Shown in pieces: positions 41,803-54,084 of a DNA stretch of 64,000 nt; position 1 is the stretch's first letter, and each line of letters opens with the position of its first letter. This DNA is from Mixophyes australis. Its lineage: Eukaryota; Chordata; Amphibia; Anura; Limnodynastidae. The translations under genes were made by a program, and so were the position numbers. Location of the stretch: assembly GCA_036250195.1 (NCBI GenBank), contig JAVHZZ010000011.1, forward strand, positions 2,023,033 through 2,087,032. The letters are read 5' to 3'. Under the pieces are notes generated by a model, which saw only the letters and a list, made by a program, of their open reading frames with translations, was not told where the DNA came from and searched no databases.

Positions 41803-41836
41803 GTTTCGCTGTTGCTTGATTAAGCAACAGCGAAAC
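41803..41836. repeat. 15-bp perfect inverted repeat with GATT loop
   Basis: GTTTCGCTGTTGCTT, a four-base loop, then AAGCAACAGCGAAAC. It is preceded by CGACGCGC. CGCGTTTCG-type hairpins are common in dispersed frog repeats. Confidence 0.9.
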
Positions 41837-42870
41837 GAGTTATCTAGTTATCTAAAACTATATTGGTTCTCTAGTTACATTTGATTGACGTAGTAGATCA
41901 ATTATTTATTAAGTTCTTTACAATTTACCTTTCTGCAGGTCATACTTTGCATAGTTCAGTACCTTTATCCCTTGTTGTGTTTTTATTAGTGATTGACACT
42001 TCTCTATAAACAGCTGCATCTAGGACTCTGTGTTTATGTATTATAGTTACTAAAGTTGTGTATATTTTGTCTTATCCACTGGTAATTCTTTTTATGTATT
42101 GGCCAAAGCTATAATGATCCTTACTGCCAGCAGAACCATTTCCTCTGTAATAGGACTTATCGCTTGTTCTGTAATAGGCCCCTAAGTCAGGTTCTGTGTG
42201 ATGGGAATATAACATACTGCAACAAAACAGCCCATTGTATCTTTAGATAAAGAGGTAGAATCTCCACAAACTCTGTGTAGTCTGCTGACAATGGAGACTT
42301 GTTAGGGTTTGTGTGGGATCGTAGCGCTAATTGCTGTATTACTCTATCACTGGCTTCTTTTATGATTGTGTGACCCCTCTGACCTGCGCTAACAGGCCTT
42401 GGTGTCTGTAACAGCTCCCATAAGTGTGCAGGCTGGTTGGGCTCCTACCCTCTGACCTTTCCCTGAGAGCTGTGTGGGGAGGGCAGCCCGGGGTGGTGGG
42501 CGTTCTGTGCCAAGGCCAGTAACTGCCTGATCTGTCTCTGGGATGCCAGGATTCTGGGTGTTGATTTTGGAACATGCATATAAAATAATAATGTTATGAT
42601 TAAAGTTTTGGATGCCGCGATCCATGAATGTTATAATATTTTTATTAGCTTTATTTTATTGTGCAGCATTCAAAACAAGTTACTGTTGTAATATCACAGA
42701 GATTCCCTTCTCTATACTTAAAAATCTCTACAAAATCATTAAAGGACTATATTGTGCTTTTAAGGTGTCCATACACTGTAACGTAGGCCATGTACAGTGA
42801 AGGCGTGGTTACCCAAATGGAGCTCACCTGCAGGAACACGCATGTACTCCTGCTACAGTGCAAATACTGG
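41837..42870. other. Intergenic, nothing recognised
   Basis: No supported feature. Confidence 0.4.
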
Positions 42871-43130
42871 CTGCTGCTGACCACCATAAACCAGACGTAT
42901 ATGCTGCTGACCACCGTAAACCAGACGTATATGCTGCTGACCACCGTAAACCAGACGTATATGCTGCTGACCACCGTAAACCAGACGTATATGCTGCTGA
43001 CCACCATAAATCAGACGTATATGCTGCTGACCACCGTAAACCAGACGTATATGCTGCTGACCACCATAAATCAGACGTATATGCTGCTGACCACCGTAAA
43101 CCAGACGTATATGCTGCTGACCATCATATG
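42871..43130. repeat. 30-bp minisatellite, about 8.5 units
   Basis: The unit is CTGCTGACCACCGTAAACCA followed by GACGTATATG, with CATAAA and AATCAG variants. The period divisible by three leaves open frames in both strands; not a gene. Confidence 0.96.
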
Positions 43131-44214
43131 CTGTGGATGCAGAGGTGGACGAGTCTTCAGGTGTATACGGCTCTGCATATGACCAAAATATACTCATTCT
43201 CTGTGCTGTTTTAAGAGTGAATTACTCTCATTTCATGCTGTTAGCAGATCACCATGTAGCCATACGTGATATTACACAGGTTTGTAGAATGTCTGCAATT
43301 ATAGACATATGCACATCTCAATCAGACATTGAACACATACAAAATACATTTATACATCTCACATACCACAAAAGACATAAATCATTTACAAGCAATTTAC
43401 TGTTGGGAAAGACTTGTAATCTCTGGTCAGATCTATGTGACCCCGGACGCAGCTGTGCGGCAGATTGTGACATTCCCGAGGGCTCCGTCCTATGCTCAGA
43501 TTGTTGGATTTAGTACAGTAATATTGTTCTGCTGCTCTCCAGGTAACGGAGAAGACTGGGCCTATATCTGTCCTGTGAACCTCAGACATGGACCAGCGAC
43601 CACTTCCTATCAGAGAAAAACAAAACGTTTCATGCAATCCCAGCGCTGACTACAGTTATAGGATTAGTGAATTGTTATTTCAGCTTTACAGGATAATGTG
43701 ACCCCCCCCCCCCCCCCCCCCCTCCTGGGGCACCCAACTCAGGATATTAAATATGAACTAGTTCTATGTCCTGGGGCAATAGAAGTATTAATTACAAGTC
43801 CTGAGCTAGTCCTCGCATTGCCTTATTCTGTAACTAATATGTATTAAGTCTTAATGTATAATCAGTATTGATTATCCAGATGCTTAAGGTGCCCCCACAC
43901 ACAGAACTGTATGTAAATAATGTTACATGATAAGAGAACAACAATTCTCTGGATATTTAATGTCATCTCAGACCTCTGTGAGCAGATTGTACCAGTTACT
44001 TCCTTTCGCTTACCTTAATGAATCAGACCTTCAGTTCACACATGTAACCCTAATTACGTGTGCAGCTCCATGTCTTCCCTGTGCTCCCCTGACCTTCTCT
44101 CTAAGCACAAAGAACCACAAGTGCTATATATGTACAGCTCAAACTAATGGCGGAGGTGTGAGCACGCTCAGCACGACAAGTGTTAGGTGACCCACAAAAT
44201 ACACTTATGTCCAA
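43131..44214. other. Intergenic, nothing recognised
   Basis: A poly-C run of about 20 bases lies at 43702-43722. No gene is seen. Confidence 0.4.
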
Positions 44215-44600
44215 ATCTGTCATCATCAGCCCTACAGTCTCTATAGAGCATATTCACCCCCTTTGCCAAATTTCACATTTTTACATCCAAATGGATTTAT
44301 TTTGGAATGATCTAAAAATTACAAATAGAAAATCTGATAATAACTGATTGTATAAATATTGACCCCTTGGCTAAGATAACACTATATGACTGGAGTCCAC
44401 CTATGTACAATTGTCCCACATTTCGTGATTGAATTTTCAAATAGGAGCTTCACCATGAAGATTAAGAACAAGAAAGGATATAAGAATGACAAAAAAGTCC
44501 CCAGAAGTACAGTCAAGTCCATTATAAAGAAATGAAGATATATATGGCACAACTGGGAATTTTGATCCAGTCTCCAAATTTAGCTTCAACAATAGATGCG
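44215..44600 (+). mobile_element. Tc1/mariner-like remnant
   Basis: TATTCACCCCCTTTGCCAAA near the left edge, and further in AGTCCATTATAAAGAAATGA followed by ATGGCACAACTGGGAAT. These resemble the 5' end and helix-turn-helix region of Tc1-like elements in fish and frogs. It is heavily decayed and the assignment is from recall. Confidence 0.5.
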
Positions 44601-46071
44601 TTGGGGCCTATTTAATGAAAAAAGCTTATTTGCATCGCAGTATATACAATTTTTGATTGCTGCTTTAAACCAGCATTAAAATAGTATTTCCCTGGCAGCT
44701 CAGCAGTCTCTGCTCCCTGGCAACGAAGGCCTGAAGCGGTATGAGCTCCGTCCATATGTCAGATGGCGGAAAAAGCGCAAATCATTATAAACAAATTGGC
44801 GCTGAAAAGGATGATTTAATAAGTAAGTTATTATTTTGAGGTTCTCTTTGCAGTTATGAAGAAGAGTTTGATGAAGTAACATTTGGGGACTGAATGAAGC
44901 GGTGATCTATAGGTAATAGACCAGTAATAGATGTAATACTGGGAGGACAGCTGGATGTTGTCAGCCACAATCTGTTACGGATCTCAGCGATGACGACGTT
45001 TATTATCACAATGTTTTCTGTTCCTGCAGAGATTTACATGTGAGAGTTGGAGGCTGTGAGTTGCCGCACAGTGAGATAAGCTGTGGAAAGCGATGACCTA
45101 TACGTTGTGCTCTTATTATGTCTGTGACATTTCCAGCACTGGATAATATCTAGTAAATCCCACCCTTCAGCCTGTCTATCACTGCGGATCAGGAAGATCC
45201 TCGCTCTCGGCAGATGTCTCCACCTCCATTAATACAAAGGCTTTGTGCTTGTTTGGTGTTTAAGGAGTAAGATATAATCAGGGCACGCAAACCTCTTACA
45301 CATGTGGAGACGGGGGCAATTGATCTGCCCTCTGCCCCTGATAAAAGACAGCCCAGGCTGCAACAATTCAGCAATCTTATAATGTGAAGAAATCGTCATG
45401 GAACTTAGAACAGACACAGATTTCTTTTAAAAAATGTAACAAATGTGGATTTTTTTTCACTTGGATGAAGCCAGCCAGGGCCCCTGATAACCAGTCTTAC
45501 AGTCTCACCATCATTGCAGTATTTATAAGGATCTGCTGGGATGTAAATGATTGTTCTCATTTCTTATTGATACATAATTATTACCCAAAACGTCCCAACC
45601 CATAAAGACTGACCCCCCCTTCAGTGCCAATGCTGTGTTGTTTTATTGTGATCCAGGATCGCCGTGGGCCTGTGCATCACGATGGAGGATGCAAATTTGC
45701 CTCTTCAGTTCATAGGAGTCAGTTCCTACCTAAATGTGGGTCAGGGCGCGACTTGTGACTTGGATTGTGCGCCGATGCAAAATTGAGATTTTTGGGATGG
45801 GATATTTAAATGGAATGTCAGGGATGTAGAGGGCGTAATTACAGGGTGTTCCCTGGTTACTGGAGGGCTGCCACAAAGGAACCTGTCTTTTATGGATGCA
45901 TCGGGGATTCTGGTAATCAGGTAGTCGTCTTCCATTTTTTATCATCCAGATGCATTTGATGCGAAAATCGCACTTATATTTGCAGAGACACCATTCACTA
46001 GCTATAATCAAACACAGAAAGGTGCCTGTAATAGAGGCTGATGTCTCCTCATACTCAAGATGCATTTAATA
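44601..46071. other. Intergenic, unassigned
   Basis: GGGGCCTATTTAATGAAAAA at 44605 looks like a MITE edge but no partner end was fixed. Nothing else is supported. Confidence 0.35.
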
Positions 46072-46779
46072 CATACATTTTTATTATTATCAGCGATTTG
46101 TACGGCACCACAGTGCTCCGCAGCGCCGTACAGCAGGGAAAACAGAACATACGTAAAACAGGACATACATAAACCAGGGACATAAAAGGCAGGCAAAATA
46201 AATGCAGACATGAAAACAAAGGGTATGGAGAACCCTGCTCATTAGAGAGCTCACATTCTAAAGGGAAGTGGGCACAGCTGAAACAAGAGGAGTAAGTGTG
46301 GCTCAGAGTGGAGATTGGGATAGTTGTGAGGGTGTATTAGTGTGAATAGTGTTATCGGGGATAAGGACACCTCTAATAAAGAGATGGATATTCAAAGTGC
46401 ATCTAAAGATTTGAAGGCTGTTGGAAAGTCTGATTGAGCGTATTAGGGAATTCCATAAGTGGGGAGCACCAAGGGAGAAGTCTTGTAGGCGGGAGTGAGA
46501 GGTGGTTACCAGAGACAAGGTGCAGGTCAGAGGTAGATCTAAGAGGGTGGGAGGGAGAGTACTTTGATATAAGATATGAGATGTATACAGGGGTGATGTT
46601 GCTGAGGGCTTTGTAGGGAAGGGTCAGTAATTTGAATTGGATTCTGGAGGACACATGGAGACAGTGTAGGGATTTGCAAAGTGGTGCAGCAGATGTGGAG
46701 CAGTGAGAGAGGAAGATCAGTCTTGCAGCAGCATTTAGGGTGGACTGAAGTGTGGATATACGGGTGTCAGGAATACCAG
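46072..46779 (-). pseudogene. LINE (L2/CR1-like) reverse-transcriptase C-terminus and 3' UTR, interrupted
   Basis: On the minus strand it encodes STLNAAARLIF, then SRIQFKLLTLPYKALSN, a YSPSHPLRS block, PLMEFPNTL and a 3' UTR ending in the GCGCTGCGGAGCACTG and ATAATAATAA tail. It is a 5'-truncated copy with frame damage. Its upstream part is cut at 46779 by the insertion at 46780-48865; a short matching stretch (TGTAACCTCCTGCTATCT, minus strand) lies beyond, near 48871-48890. Confidence 0.8.
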
Positions 46780-46994
46780 TGTCACGGGCACTAGGAGTCT
46801 TTAGCCAGGGATCACCAGGTGGTAGGCTTACCAGAGCAATGTAGATGGTAATAGGGTACTCTGGTAGCTGGGTGATCACGGAACAGGAAATGGTAGATGA
46901 TGAGATGCTCAGGAAAGTCTATGACTAGCAGCACTGGTAATATGGAGGTAATAATACACGAGGAACTGTATGGACAAGGGCACGTGAAGGTAGT

Positions 46995-47254
46995 CAGTGG
47001 TCTGCGATAGCAAGTTGTACCACTGCTATAGTGAGGAGGAATGTCCAACAGAAACAAGGAGGTGATGAGAGTCAGCGGTCTGCGGATAGCAAGTTGTACC
47101 GCTGTCTGAGTGAAGGAATGGAATCCAAGTGGAGGTATCCGGGTAGTCAGTGGCCTGCGGTAGCAAGTTGTACCACTGCTATGTGAAAGGATACTGGAAC
47201 AGGTGATACAGGAAACAGGGATCAGTGGTCTGTCATCAGCAAGTTGTACCACTG
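46995..47254. repeat. Four-copy hairpin array in the LTR-type insertion
   Basis: Copies at 46995-47025, 47073-47104, 47148-47178 and 47223-47254 share AGCAAGTTGTACC. Each can fold by pairing CAGTGGT with ACCACTG. Copy 2 has CAGCGGT with ACCGCTG, so the stem is kept by paired changes. Spacing is 75-78 bases. Confidence 0.85.
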
Positions 47255-48009
47255 AATATATATGTGAGGAGGTGCACGGGGAGAGACTGCAACACAAGAT
47301 ATACACGGGCACCTTATACACGATCCACAGTAATATGCACAATATATTAAAATGACTGAACAGGTCTGCAAATATAGAAAGTCTCTTGAAGTAATCCAGC
47401 ACAAGATAACACAGTCAATGATGGCAATAGACTCAGCGGATAGCAGACTCCAGAGGAGAACCAACACAGTCCAGCAAGATATGCAATACACCAGCACAGT
47501 CAATGAGAAGTATGCATACCGTGGTTCAGAAGCAGGCAGTCAGATAGGAGTGCAGCGATACCTGAGCGGCAGGAGGCCGGCTGGATGAGAAGTCCCTGGA
47601 TGGATGAGGCAGGGGTCTAGTAGGTGCAGCGCACAGGTAAGTAGACCAACAGGGACACGAATCCACAGGAATCAGTAACACATGGAACTGGACTCATGGA
47701 GGACCCAGGAGAATGGAGATGATCCAGCAGAGGAGTAGTTGATGAGATACGAATCCAATGCTGACAGGAGGGTAGAGACCAGCGGGACACGTGAAGGCGT
47801 GGAGAGCGGATCAGCAGTAGATGGACGATAGCGCTGACAGCAGCAGCAGGACTCTGCGGGCACACGGAGGTAACCAGTAGCAACCAACAGGTGCCAATAG
47901 CGATGGAACACGGGAGAGCAGAGTAGACCAGGATCTGTTGATCACGGAGAGTAGCGGATGGCAATGAGAGCAGCAGTCTCGAGGAAACACAGGAGAGCTG
48001 AGATGAGAC

Positions 48010-48540
48010 TGCAGTGCACAGGGGCAGCGGATAGGAATCAGCTAACAGTCACGATGATGAACACAGGCGAGTTGCAAGCTGGAGACTGTAGTGCACGGAG
48101 GCAGCGGATAGGAATCAGCTAACAGTCACGATGATGAACACAGGCGAGTTGCAAGCTGGAGACTGTAGTGCACGGAGGCAGCGGATAGGAATCAGCTAAC
48201 AGTCACGATGATGAACACAGGCGAGTTGCAAGCTGGAGACTGTAGTGCACGGAGGCAGCGGATAGGAATCAGCTCACAGACTTGATGATGAACAGGTGAG
48301 TGGATGTGAAGTAAAAGCTGGAGTGCACGGAGGCAGCGGATAGGAATCAGCAAACAGTCACAATGATATATAATAGCTTTGATGTGGTTTAGAAGACTGT
48401 AGTGCACGGAGGCAGCGGATAGGAATCAGCAAACAGTCACAATGATATATAATAGCGTTGAAGTGGTTTAGAAGACTGTAGTGCACAGAGGCAGCGGATA
48501 GGAATCAGCAAACAGTCACGATGATACAGTTGATGGTAGA
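48010..48540. repeat. 77-bp tandem repeat in the LTR-type insertion
   Basis: The unit contains GTAGTGCACGGAGGCAGCGG, ATAGGAATCAGCTAACAGTC and ACGATGATGAACACAGGCGA. Starts at 48088, 48165 and 48242 are exactly 77 apart. Units to the right are shorter and diverged. Confidence 0.93.
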
Positions 48541-48905
48541 AGTGGTATGGGAACCACAGTAGTAGAAGTGGTTGGAAACCACAGAGATAGAAGTGGTTTG
48601 GAAACCACAGGAATCAGCAGCGCTGAATACACGAGGAATACAGGAACACCTTCAGAGACTCATGGGGAATGAGACTCCAAGATCAGGCAACGTGGTGTTG
48701 ACCACAGGTGCTTAATATAGGGAGTGTTGCCTGATCTGCCAATTGAGTTAAAGGGACATACACTGAAGTATAGGAAAGGGCTGCGCATGCGCAGACCCTC
48801 AGGATGGAGGACGGCCACGGTTCCTAAATGTCCGAGAAGAAGCACTCACGGTCCGGTGAGTGACAACCAGATAGCAGGAGGTTACAATGAGGCTGGAAGT
48901 AGCTG

Positions 48906-49639
48906 TATGTTAGAACAACATTCACAAAGTGTAATATTATGGGGAGGGGTAGTTCCAATGTGTTGGTCAGCTGATTACAGTGATTTTACAGGGACAATTA
49001 CCAAACTTATGTTGTGGGCACGTCCGATGTTATGTGATAGGTGGAAACATAAACCCTGTTGTGTAGGATGAAATACGTTGCACTGACACATTTTGCACTT
49101 TTATTAGTGACAAGTGATGATGTAAAATGTTATAAACAAAAAATATATTGGTATCATTTTTATAAAATATGGACCACTGATATAAAGAGAGCACAATAAG
49201 GATTAATGTATGAGAACGTATGACTGGGAAAGTATATTGTTTTGGATGGTCGGTCCTGATACTTATTTAGGAATTTAATGTCTTGTTGATTCTATAAGGT
49301 TTATATCTCTATTTTACAATGTTCATATTTTGCAGTAATATCTTAAATCCAGACAGCAGGTGGAATCTGCCCCCACAGGAAGAGAAGAGGGGGCAGAGGA
49401 GCTGGGTACCTCGTACCCCGAGAGCAGCATAAGACACCCCTCTTACAGATGGTCTCTCCATTACCCGTATTAACTGGGAAACATAGAGGGAAAGTCTTGA
49501 CCAGAAGAATGTACAGATGGTGCTTTAACAATGGATCATTCTTCAGGGCACAACCCTTCTAATCAATTGGAAAAATTGTCTAACAAGCAACAATTTATTA
49601 TCTAATTTTTTTTTAACCACAAAGTTTACTGTACATTCA
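48906..49639. other. Intergenic, nothing recognised
   Basis: No supported feature. Confidence 0.35.
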
Positions 49640-49960
49640 ATCGAGAGTTTTGTTTATGGCAGAAACAATTGATTGCATCGTGTTTTGGAAAGTAAAACGT
49701 TGGAAGTACATAGAGTGGAGGGAGACTGCGTGCGGGTTGTCTACAATCTTGTATGTCCCAAAGAACTGAAAAGTAAGTTTCATTGAAAGGACCCTGTAAC
49801 TAATATACTTGGTACAGTGCCATTGTTTATCTCCTGGTTGTAGAGTGGTACAGGTCGATCACGCCAATCAGTATACGTTTTGTGATGGTCGGTGGTTTCA
49901 GCAAGTTCTCCTGAGTTTCTTTCCACATGTCTTGGAAATTAGAAATGGTGAAATCCACAG
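49640..49960 (-). pseudogene. Ty3/Gypsy integrase C-terminal remnant
   Basis: On the minus strand, with frame breaks, it reads FQDMWKETQENLL, then GDKQWHCTKYIS, then MKLTFQFFGTYKIVDN. These match the spacing of the end of Gypsy integrase (linker, GD-VW segment and GPF/Y-like FGTYKIV). It is decayed and isolated; no LTR can be attached to it. Confidence 0.55.
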
Positions 49961-50484
49961 CAAGAGGAGAAAGCTCTCAAATACCCAAATGTATCTATTC
50001 TCTCCTGATCTCTCACTATCTGCGCTATCCAATCTTACTGACAGGTACTGACTGTTACATCCTGGATGTCCTCTCACCACCTGAGACTTTCAGAGAGTTA
50101 ATAATATTCCCACCCGCTACAGAAATACCTACCTGACATTTTGATTTCTCTTGACAACATTACAATAAATTCCACCCAACAAGCCCGCTGCCTAGGTGTG
50201 ATCCTTGACTCAGATCTATTCTTTTATCCCCATACATAATCTTTATATATATCTTGTTACATACATCTAAAAATACATTTAGAGAATATGGGCCTATTTG
50301 ACATAAGACACTGCAAAAACTTAAATTCATGCACTCATCATCTCCCGCAACGACTGTTGTAATTCCCTCCTTACTGGTCTTCCCCAAATCAAACTCTCAC
50401 CCCTACAATCTATAAAATGCATAGTGTTGATTACGCCTCAAATGCACTCCCCTCTTTGTTTAAAAATCCCTCATATACCAACCA
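49961..50484 (+). pseudogene. LINE (L2/CR1-like) reverse-transcriptase remnant, left part
   Basis: Decayed reading with ARCLGVILDSDLFF near 50185, then SRNDCCNSLLTGLPQ near 50340-50385. These are the two motifs at the end of L2/CR1 reverse transcriptase (GV-LDS and a DYCNSLL-like block). There are many stops. Confidence 0.72.
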
Positions 50485-51290
50485 TAAAATAAAGACACGG
50501 ACACCGACTTAAGTTTGGAATAAAAAAGGTCCTTTTATTACATTATTATTTATTTTATTTTATTTTTTTATTTTTTTATTTTATTTTTTTTATTTATTTT
50601 TATTTTATTTAATCTATCAAAACTATCAAAATGCTATAAACAATTTGGACCTTTTTCTTTATAGAGGTGGCGAAGAGCAAGGGCAGCCAGCTAAAACCAA
50701 CATAAACCAATACGGTGGTAGATCGTCTCCTTTCCACCAACCCAGGTTAAACCTTATCTATTGGCCGGTACTATACACTATAGATTAACTCAATACCCTC
50801 TGAACTCAAACTGGTTAAGCCCCTTCTAGGCAAAACCTGATACTCCTTACAAGAGTATCAACGAGTCTAATAACATTGAGGGAACCAAGGCTATATCGCC
50901 AACACTTAAGTACCGTATGTTTAACAAACAATATGACTGCCATGCTCTCCTGCCATTCAAAAAAACCTCGCTCCTCGTGACGAGGAAATATAACAAATAT
51001 AACCTGAAACCAGGGCGGGTGGGTGGGTATCCGGATCCAGGAAACAGGAAGCTCTCTCCTTCTTCCACTGCTTGATTTATTCTTTCCACGACACTCCCAC
51101 TTCCTCCCTATTGGCTGATTCCATCACTGACTTAAAACCCCCAGTGGTAAGTAACATTATCTGCTTCACAACACATGATTTTAAACTCCTTCGGCTAATG
51201 GCCTCTCTCATAATTTTGCACTTAGCTGTTATATAAATTTTCCATGTAAATCGTTCTTCCTCTGATGAGCCACTCTGTCAGCCTCTGCAT
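50485..51290. mobile_element. Unclassified insertion splitting the LINE
   Basis: LINE motifs stop before about 50485 and resume near 51290. Between lie a T/A-rich run (50540-50620) and about 650 bp of unrelated sequence. The limits are approximate and no target duplication was fixed. Confidence 0.4.
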
Positions 51291-51620
51291 TTTTCATTTG
51301 TTAATTACCAAATCCAATATAAAATATTTTTATTAACATACAATGGCCATCAAAAAACTGCACCAACATACATCTCTTCTAAAAATATCTCCCAGCTTGA
51401 CACCTCCGTTCTGCACAAGATCTGCGTCTCTCTTCCACTCTCATCACATCCCATTCTCGGTTACAGAACTTTTTTTGGGCTGCACCAACTTTATGGAATT
51501 CCCTCCAACGCACAGTAAGACTTTCCTCTAGTCTTCAAACCTTCAAGCGTTCTCTGAAAACCCACCTCTTCAGACAAGCTTATAGTGTTCCTCTACCACC
51601 CTATTAACCTCTGCAGGATA
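51291..51620 (+). pseudogene. LINE (L2/CR1-like) reverse-transcriptase remnant, right part
   Basis: Reads FLLTYNGHQKTAPTYISS, then a LWNSLQRTVRLSSSLQ-like block and FKRSLKTHLFRQAYS. These are the C-terminal motifs that follow those at 49961-50484 in the same orientation. Frameshifts are present. Confidence 0.75.
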
Positions 51621-52390
51621 CCCTATTACCACCCTTTCTTTCTTTTTATACTCAATCAACCCCCTGAACAATATTGTACCATGGTTCAGCACTCGCTAAT
51701 TGTACCCCAATGTGGTACTTATGCCTATATCTGTGTACAGATGGCTAGAATAAGTGCAATAGAGTGTCTAACAATACATCATTTATTAATAAAGAGTTAA
51801 AATAAAATATAATCTAATCTCATATCATAAAAAGGTAGATAGGTAATATGCACTGGCAAGAGATCTATAATTAGATCGTCCATTCATGGTACATGACAAG
51901 AGGAGCTTGTAATGTTACCAGCTGTCCATATGCCCCTGCGGGTGGAGTCTGTGAAACAAATCTAACAACAATCAAATGATACTTGGACGTTTGGATAAAG
52001 TTCCAATACTTGTGATGAGTTGCTCTGAAGAAAAGGGCTTCCAGTAGTAATGTCAGTGTGGTCATGCCGAGCCATGTCCGTCTTTGTATAGGAGAAGGTG
52101 CAGCGCTGGTTTGTGTTGGAATCCAATAGTCAATGTGCATTCCAGTGTGGAGCACAAGTTGCTACTTCCTTGGAGTGATGTGTCGGTTGTCCCCCTACGT
52201 GTTTTGTGATGTGACCTCAGGGCTGAACAACATTACTGCGTGGCTGGATCATATAGTATTCTTAGGCAGACATTGCTCCTTCAAGATTTCAGTGCACCAT
52301 AAGTAATTACTGTCCATATTTCATAAAAGTTTTCGGTACCGTGGACATACTTCCTTTAGCTAGTATTCACATACAAACTGCTCTGTGTAG
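51621..52390. other. Unassigned; possible LINE 3' UTR then unknown repeat
   Basis: The first 180 bases may be 3' UTR, ending at TTTATTAATAAAGAG near 51798. Further right, CCCCTACGTGTTTTGTGATG at 52191 resembles the CGCGTTTCG-type hairpin repeats of frogs. Neither is firm. Confidence 0.35.
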
Positions 52391-53065
52391 GGTGATGTAT
52401 GGGAGTAGATTGGGCAAGTCGTGTCTTGTGGGTGGTGAGGCAGGGATTGTGCAAGCCAAGCTTCATGGATGGTGAGGTGTTAATTGAGCCATGGCTTGTG
52501 AATGGTGTGGTTGTGATTGGCAAGCCCTGTCTCATAGGTGGTGATTAGGCAAGCAATGCTTTGTGGGTGGTGAGGGTGTGATTGAGCAAGCCCTGTCTCA
52601 TAGGTGGTGATTAGGCAAGCAATGCTTTGTGGGTGGTGAGGGTGTGATTGGGCAAGCCCTGTCTCATAGTTGGTGATTGGGAAAGCTATGCCTCATGGGT
52701 GGTGATTGGACAAGCCATGCCTCTTGGGTGGTGGGCAGTGACTGAGCAAGCCATGCCTCATGGGTGGTAACTTGATAAGCCATGCTACATGGGTGGCGAG
52801 GTAATGATTGGTCAAGCCATGCTTTGTGGGTGGTGAAGCGGCTACTGGGCATGCCATGCCTCATGGTTGGTCAGGTGGTGATTGGGTAAGCTGTGCCTTG
52901 TGAGTGGTGAGGTGGTAATTGGGCAAGTCATGCGTCATGGGTGGTGAGGTGATGGTGAATTGGAAAGCTGTGCCTCATGGGTGGTGATTGGGCAATCCAT
53001 GCTTCGTGGGTGCTGATGCAGTTATTGGGCAAGCCGTGGCTCATGGGTGGTGCAGCTGTTGGTGA
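52391..53065. repeat. Degenerate minisatellite, about 36-40 bp units
   Basis: Repeats of GGCAAGCCATGCCTCATGGG and TGGTGAGGTGATGATTG with many substitutions and length changes; about 17 units. Confidence 0.85.
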
Positions 53066-53869
53066 GGTAGAGTATTTGTTGAACCATGAGTCCTGGCCAA
53101 GTGACCCTTGAGGTTCTGCTAGTTTGGGGGAGCTGGCTGAATATTTTGCATGAAAGGAATTGAAGTATACCGCTTTCATTCTCTCGAGTAAATTTTCATT
53201 TTTCTGTCTGGCTTACAGTGATATTATTACATTCTTTTATACATTTCATATGTTGACTTTCTTCATGTATATGAATTTATTACTGTTCCTCTCTCGCTGT
53301 CTGCATTATTATAGACACCACAAATTCACACACATTCCAGTCAGTCAGTAAGCTATGGGAATCGCCAGACCATAATCCTGCTAGGAAACCATCTCTGGGT
53401 CATCTGCTGCATTTTATTAAATCATAAATATCACTGCCAATTCATCGGTCATGAGAACACCATCCCAATTACTGTGTGCTGGAGCAAGGAATGGTTCAGG
53501 GATTTATAATGTAATGCTATGCTCTGTTCACGCATTATGGGAATGTATTAATCATTAATATGATCAGCTGCGTAGCCGTTATTGTAAATACATCATTAAC
53601 AATTTACAGTTCTGGCACAGATATTGTGTTTAAGCCTAAAGTCCCTTTTTATTTAGAAATACAGTTTCCAATTCGGCAAAACAATCGTTCAGTCCTCCGC
53701 CCCAGATTAATAATCACTGGTCATATGTCAGCAATTAGTCCTTATTTTCCTCTTATTAAGAGCTAAGGGGGCAAAGGGGTGATTAGGGGTATTTGCCGAG
53801 TCATCATTAGTAATACACCTGTTCTGTAACTGGTGCAAATAATACCACTGACAAACACATATCTTGAAG
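53066..53869. other. Intergenic, nothing recognised
   Basis: No supported feature. Confidence 0.4.
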
Positions 53870-54080
53870 ATGCCCAGATCTTGAATCGGACGCTGCTGTG
53901 CGCCATGGCATGTCCTTACTGTACATTGCCGACCTTAGTCCTTCCCTTTACCACCCCGTTCTGTCCTTTAAATCGTAGGCAGTCATAAGTGTCATTATGT
54001 GCAAACATGAATTACGTACTTTGCCACAGGTCTCGGTTGAGCAAATGGACTTACGTTCCTTAATGAATCAGGGCCAAAGT
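53870..54080. repeat. Dispersed repeat, copy 1
   Basis: TCGTAGGCAGTCATAAGTGT, then CATTATGTGC and ACATGAATT, closely matches 59944-59990. The limits are approximate and the family is unknown. Confidence 0.6.
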
Positions 54081-54084
54081 GTAG

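Larger units (their letters stand above)
46780..48865. mobile_element. LTR-type insertion (solo LTR or LTR-like element), 2086 bp
   Basis: Begins TGTCACGGGCACTAGGAGTC and ends GGTCCGGTGAGTGACA, so it has TG...CA termini with inverted TGTCAC/GTGACA. It is flanked by the 5-bp duplication ACCAG (46775-46779 and 48866-48870) and splits a LINE. The interior is tandem repeats without gag or pol, so a solo LTR of a Gypsy-type or retrovirus-like element is the best reading. The exact family is not determined. Confidence 0.82.
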
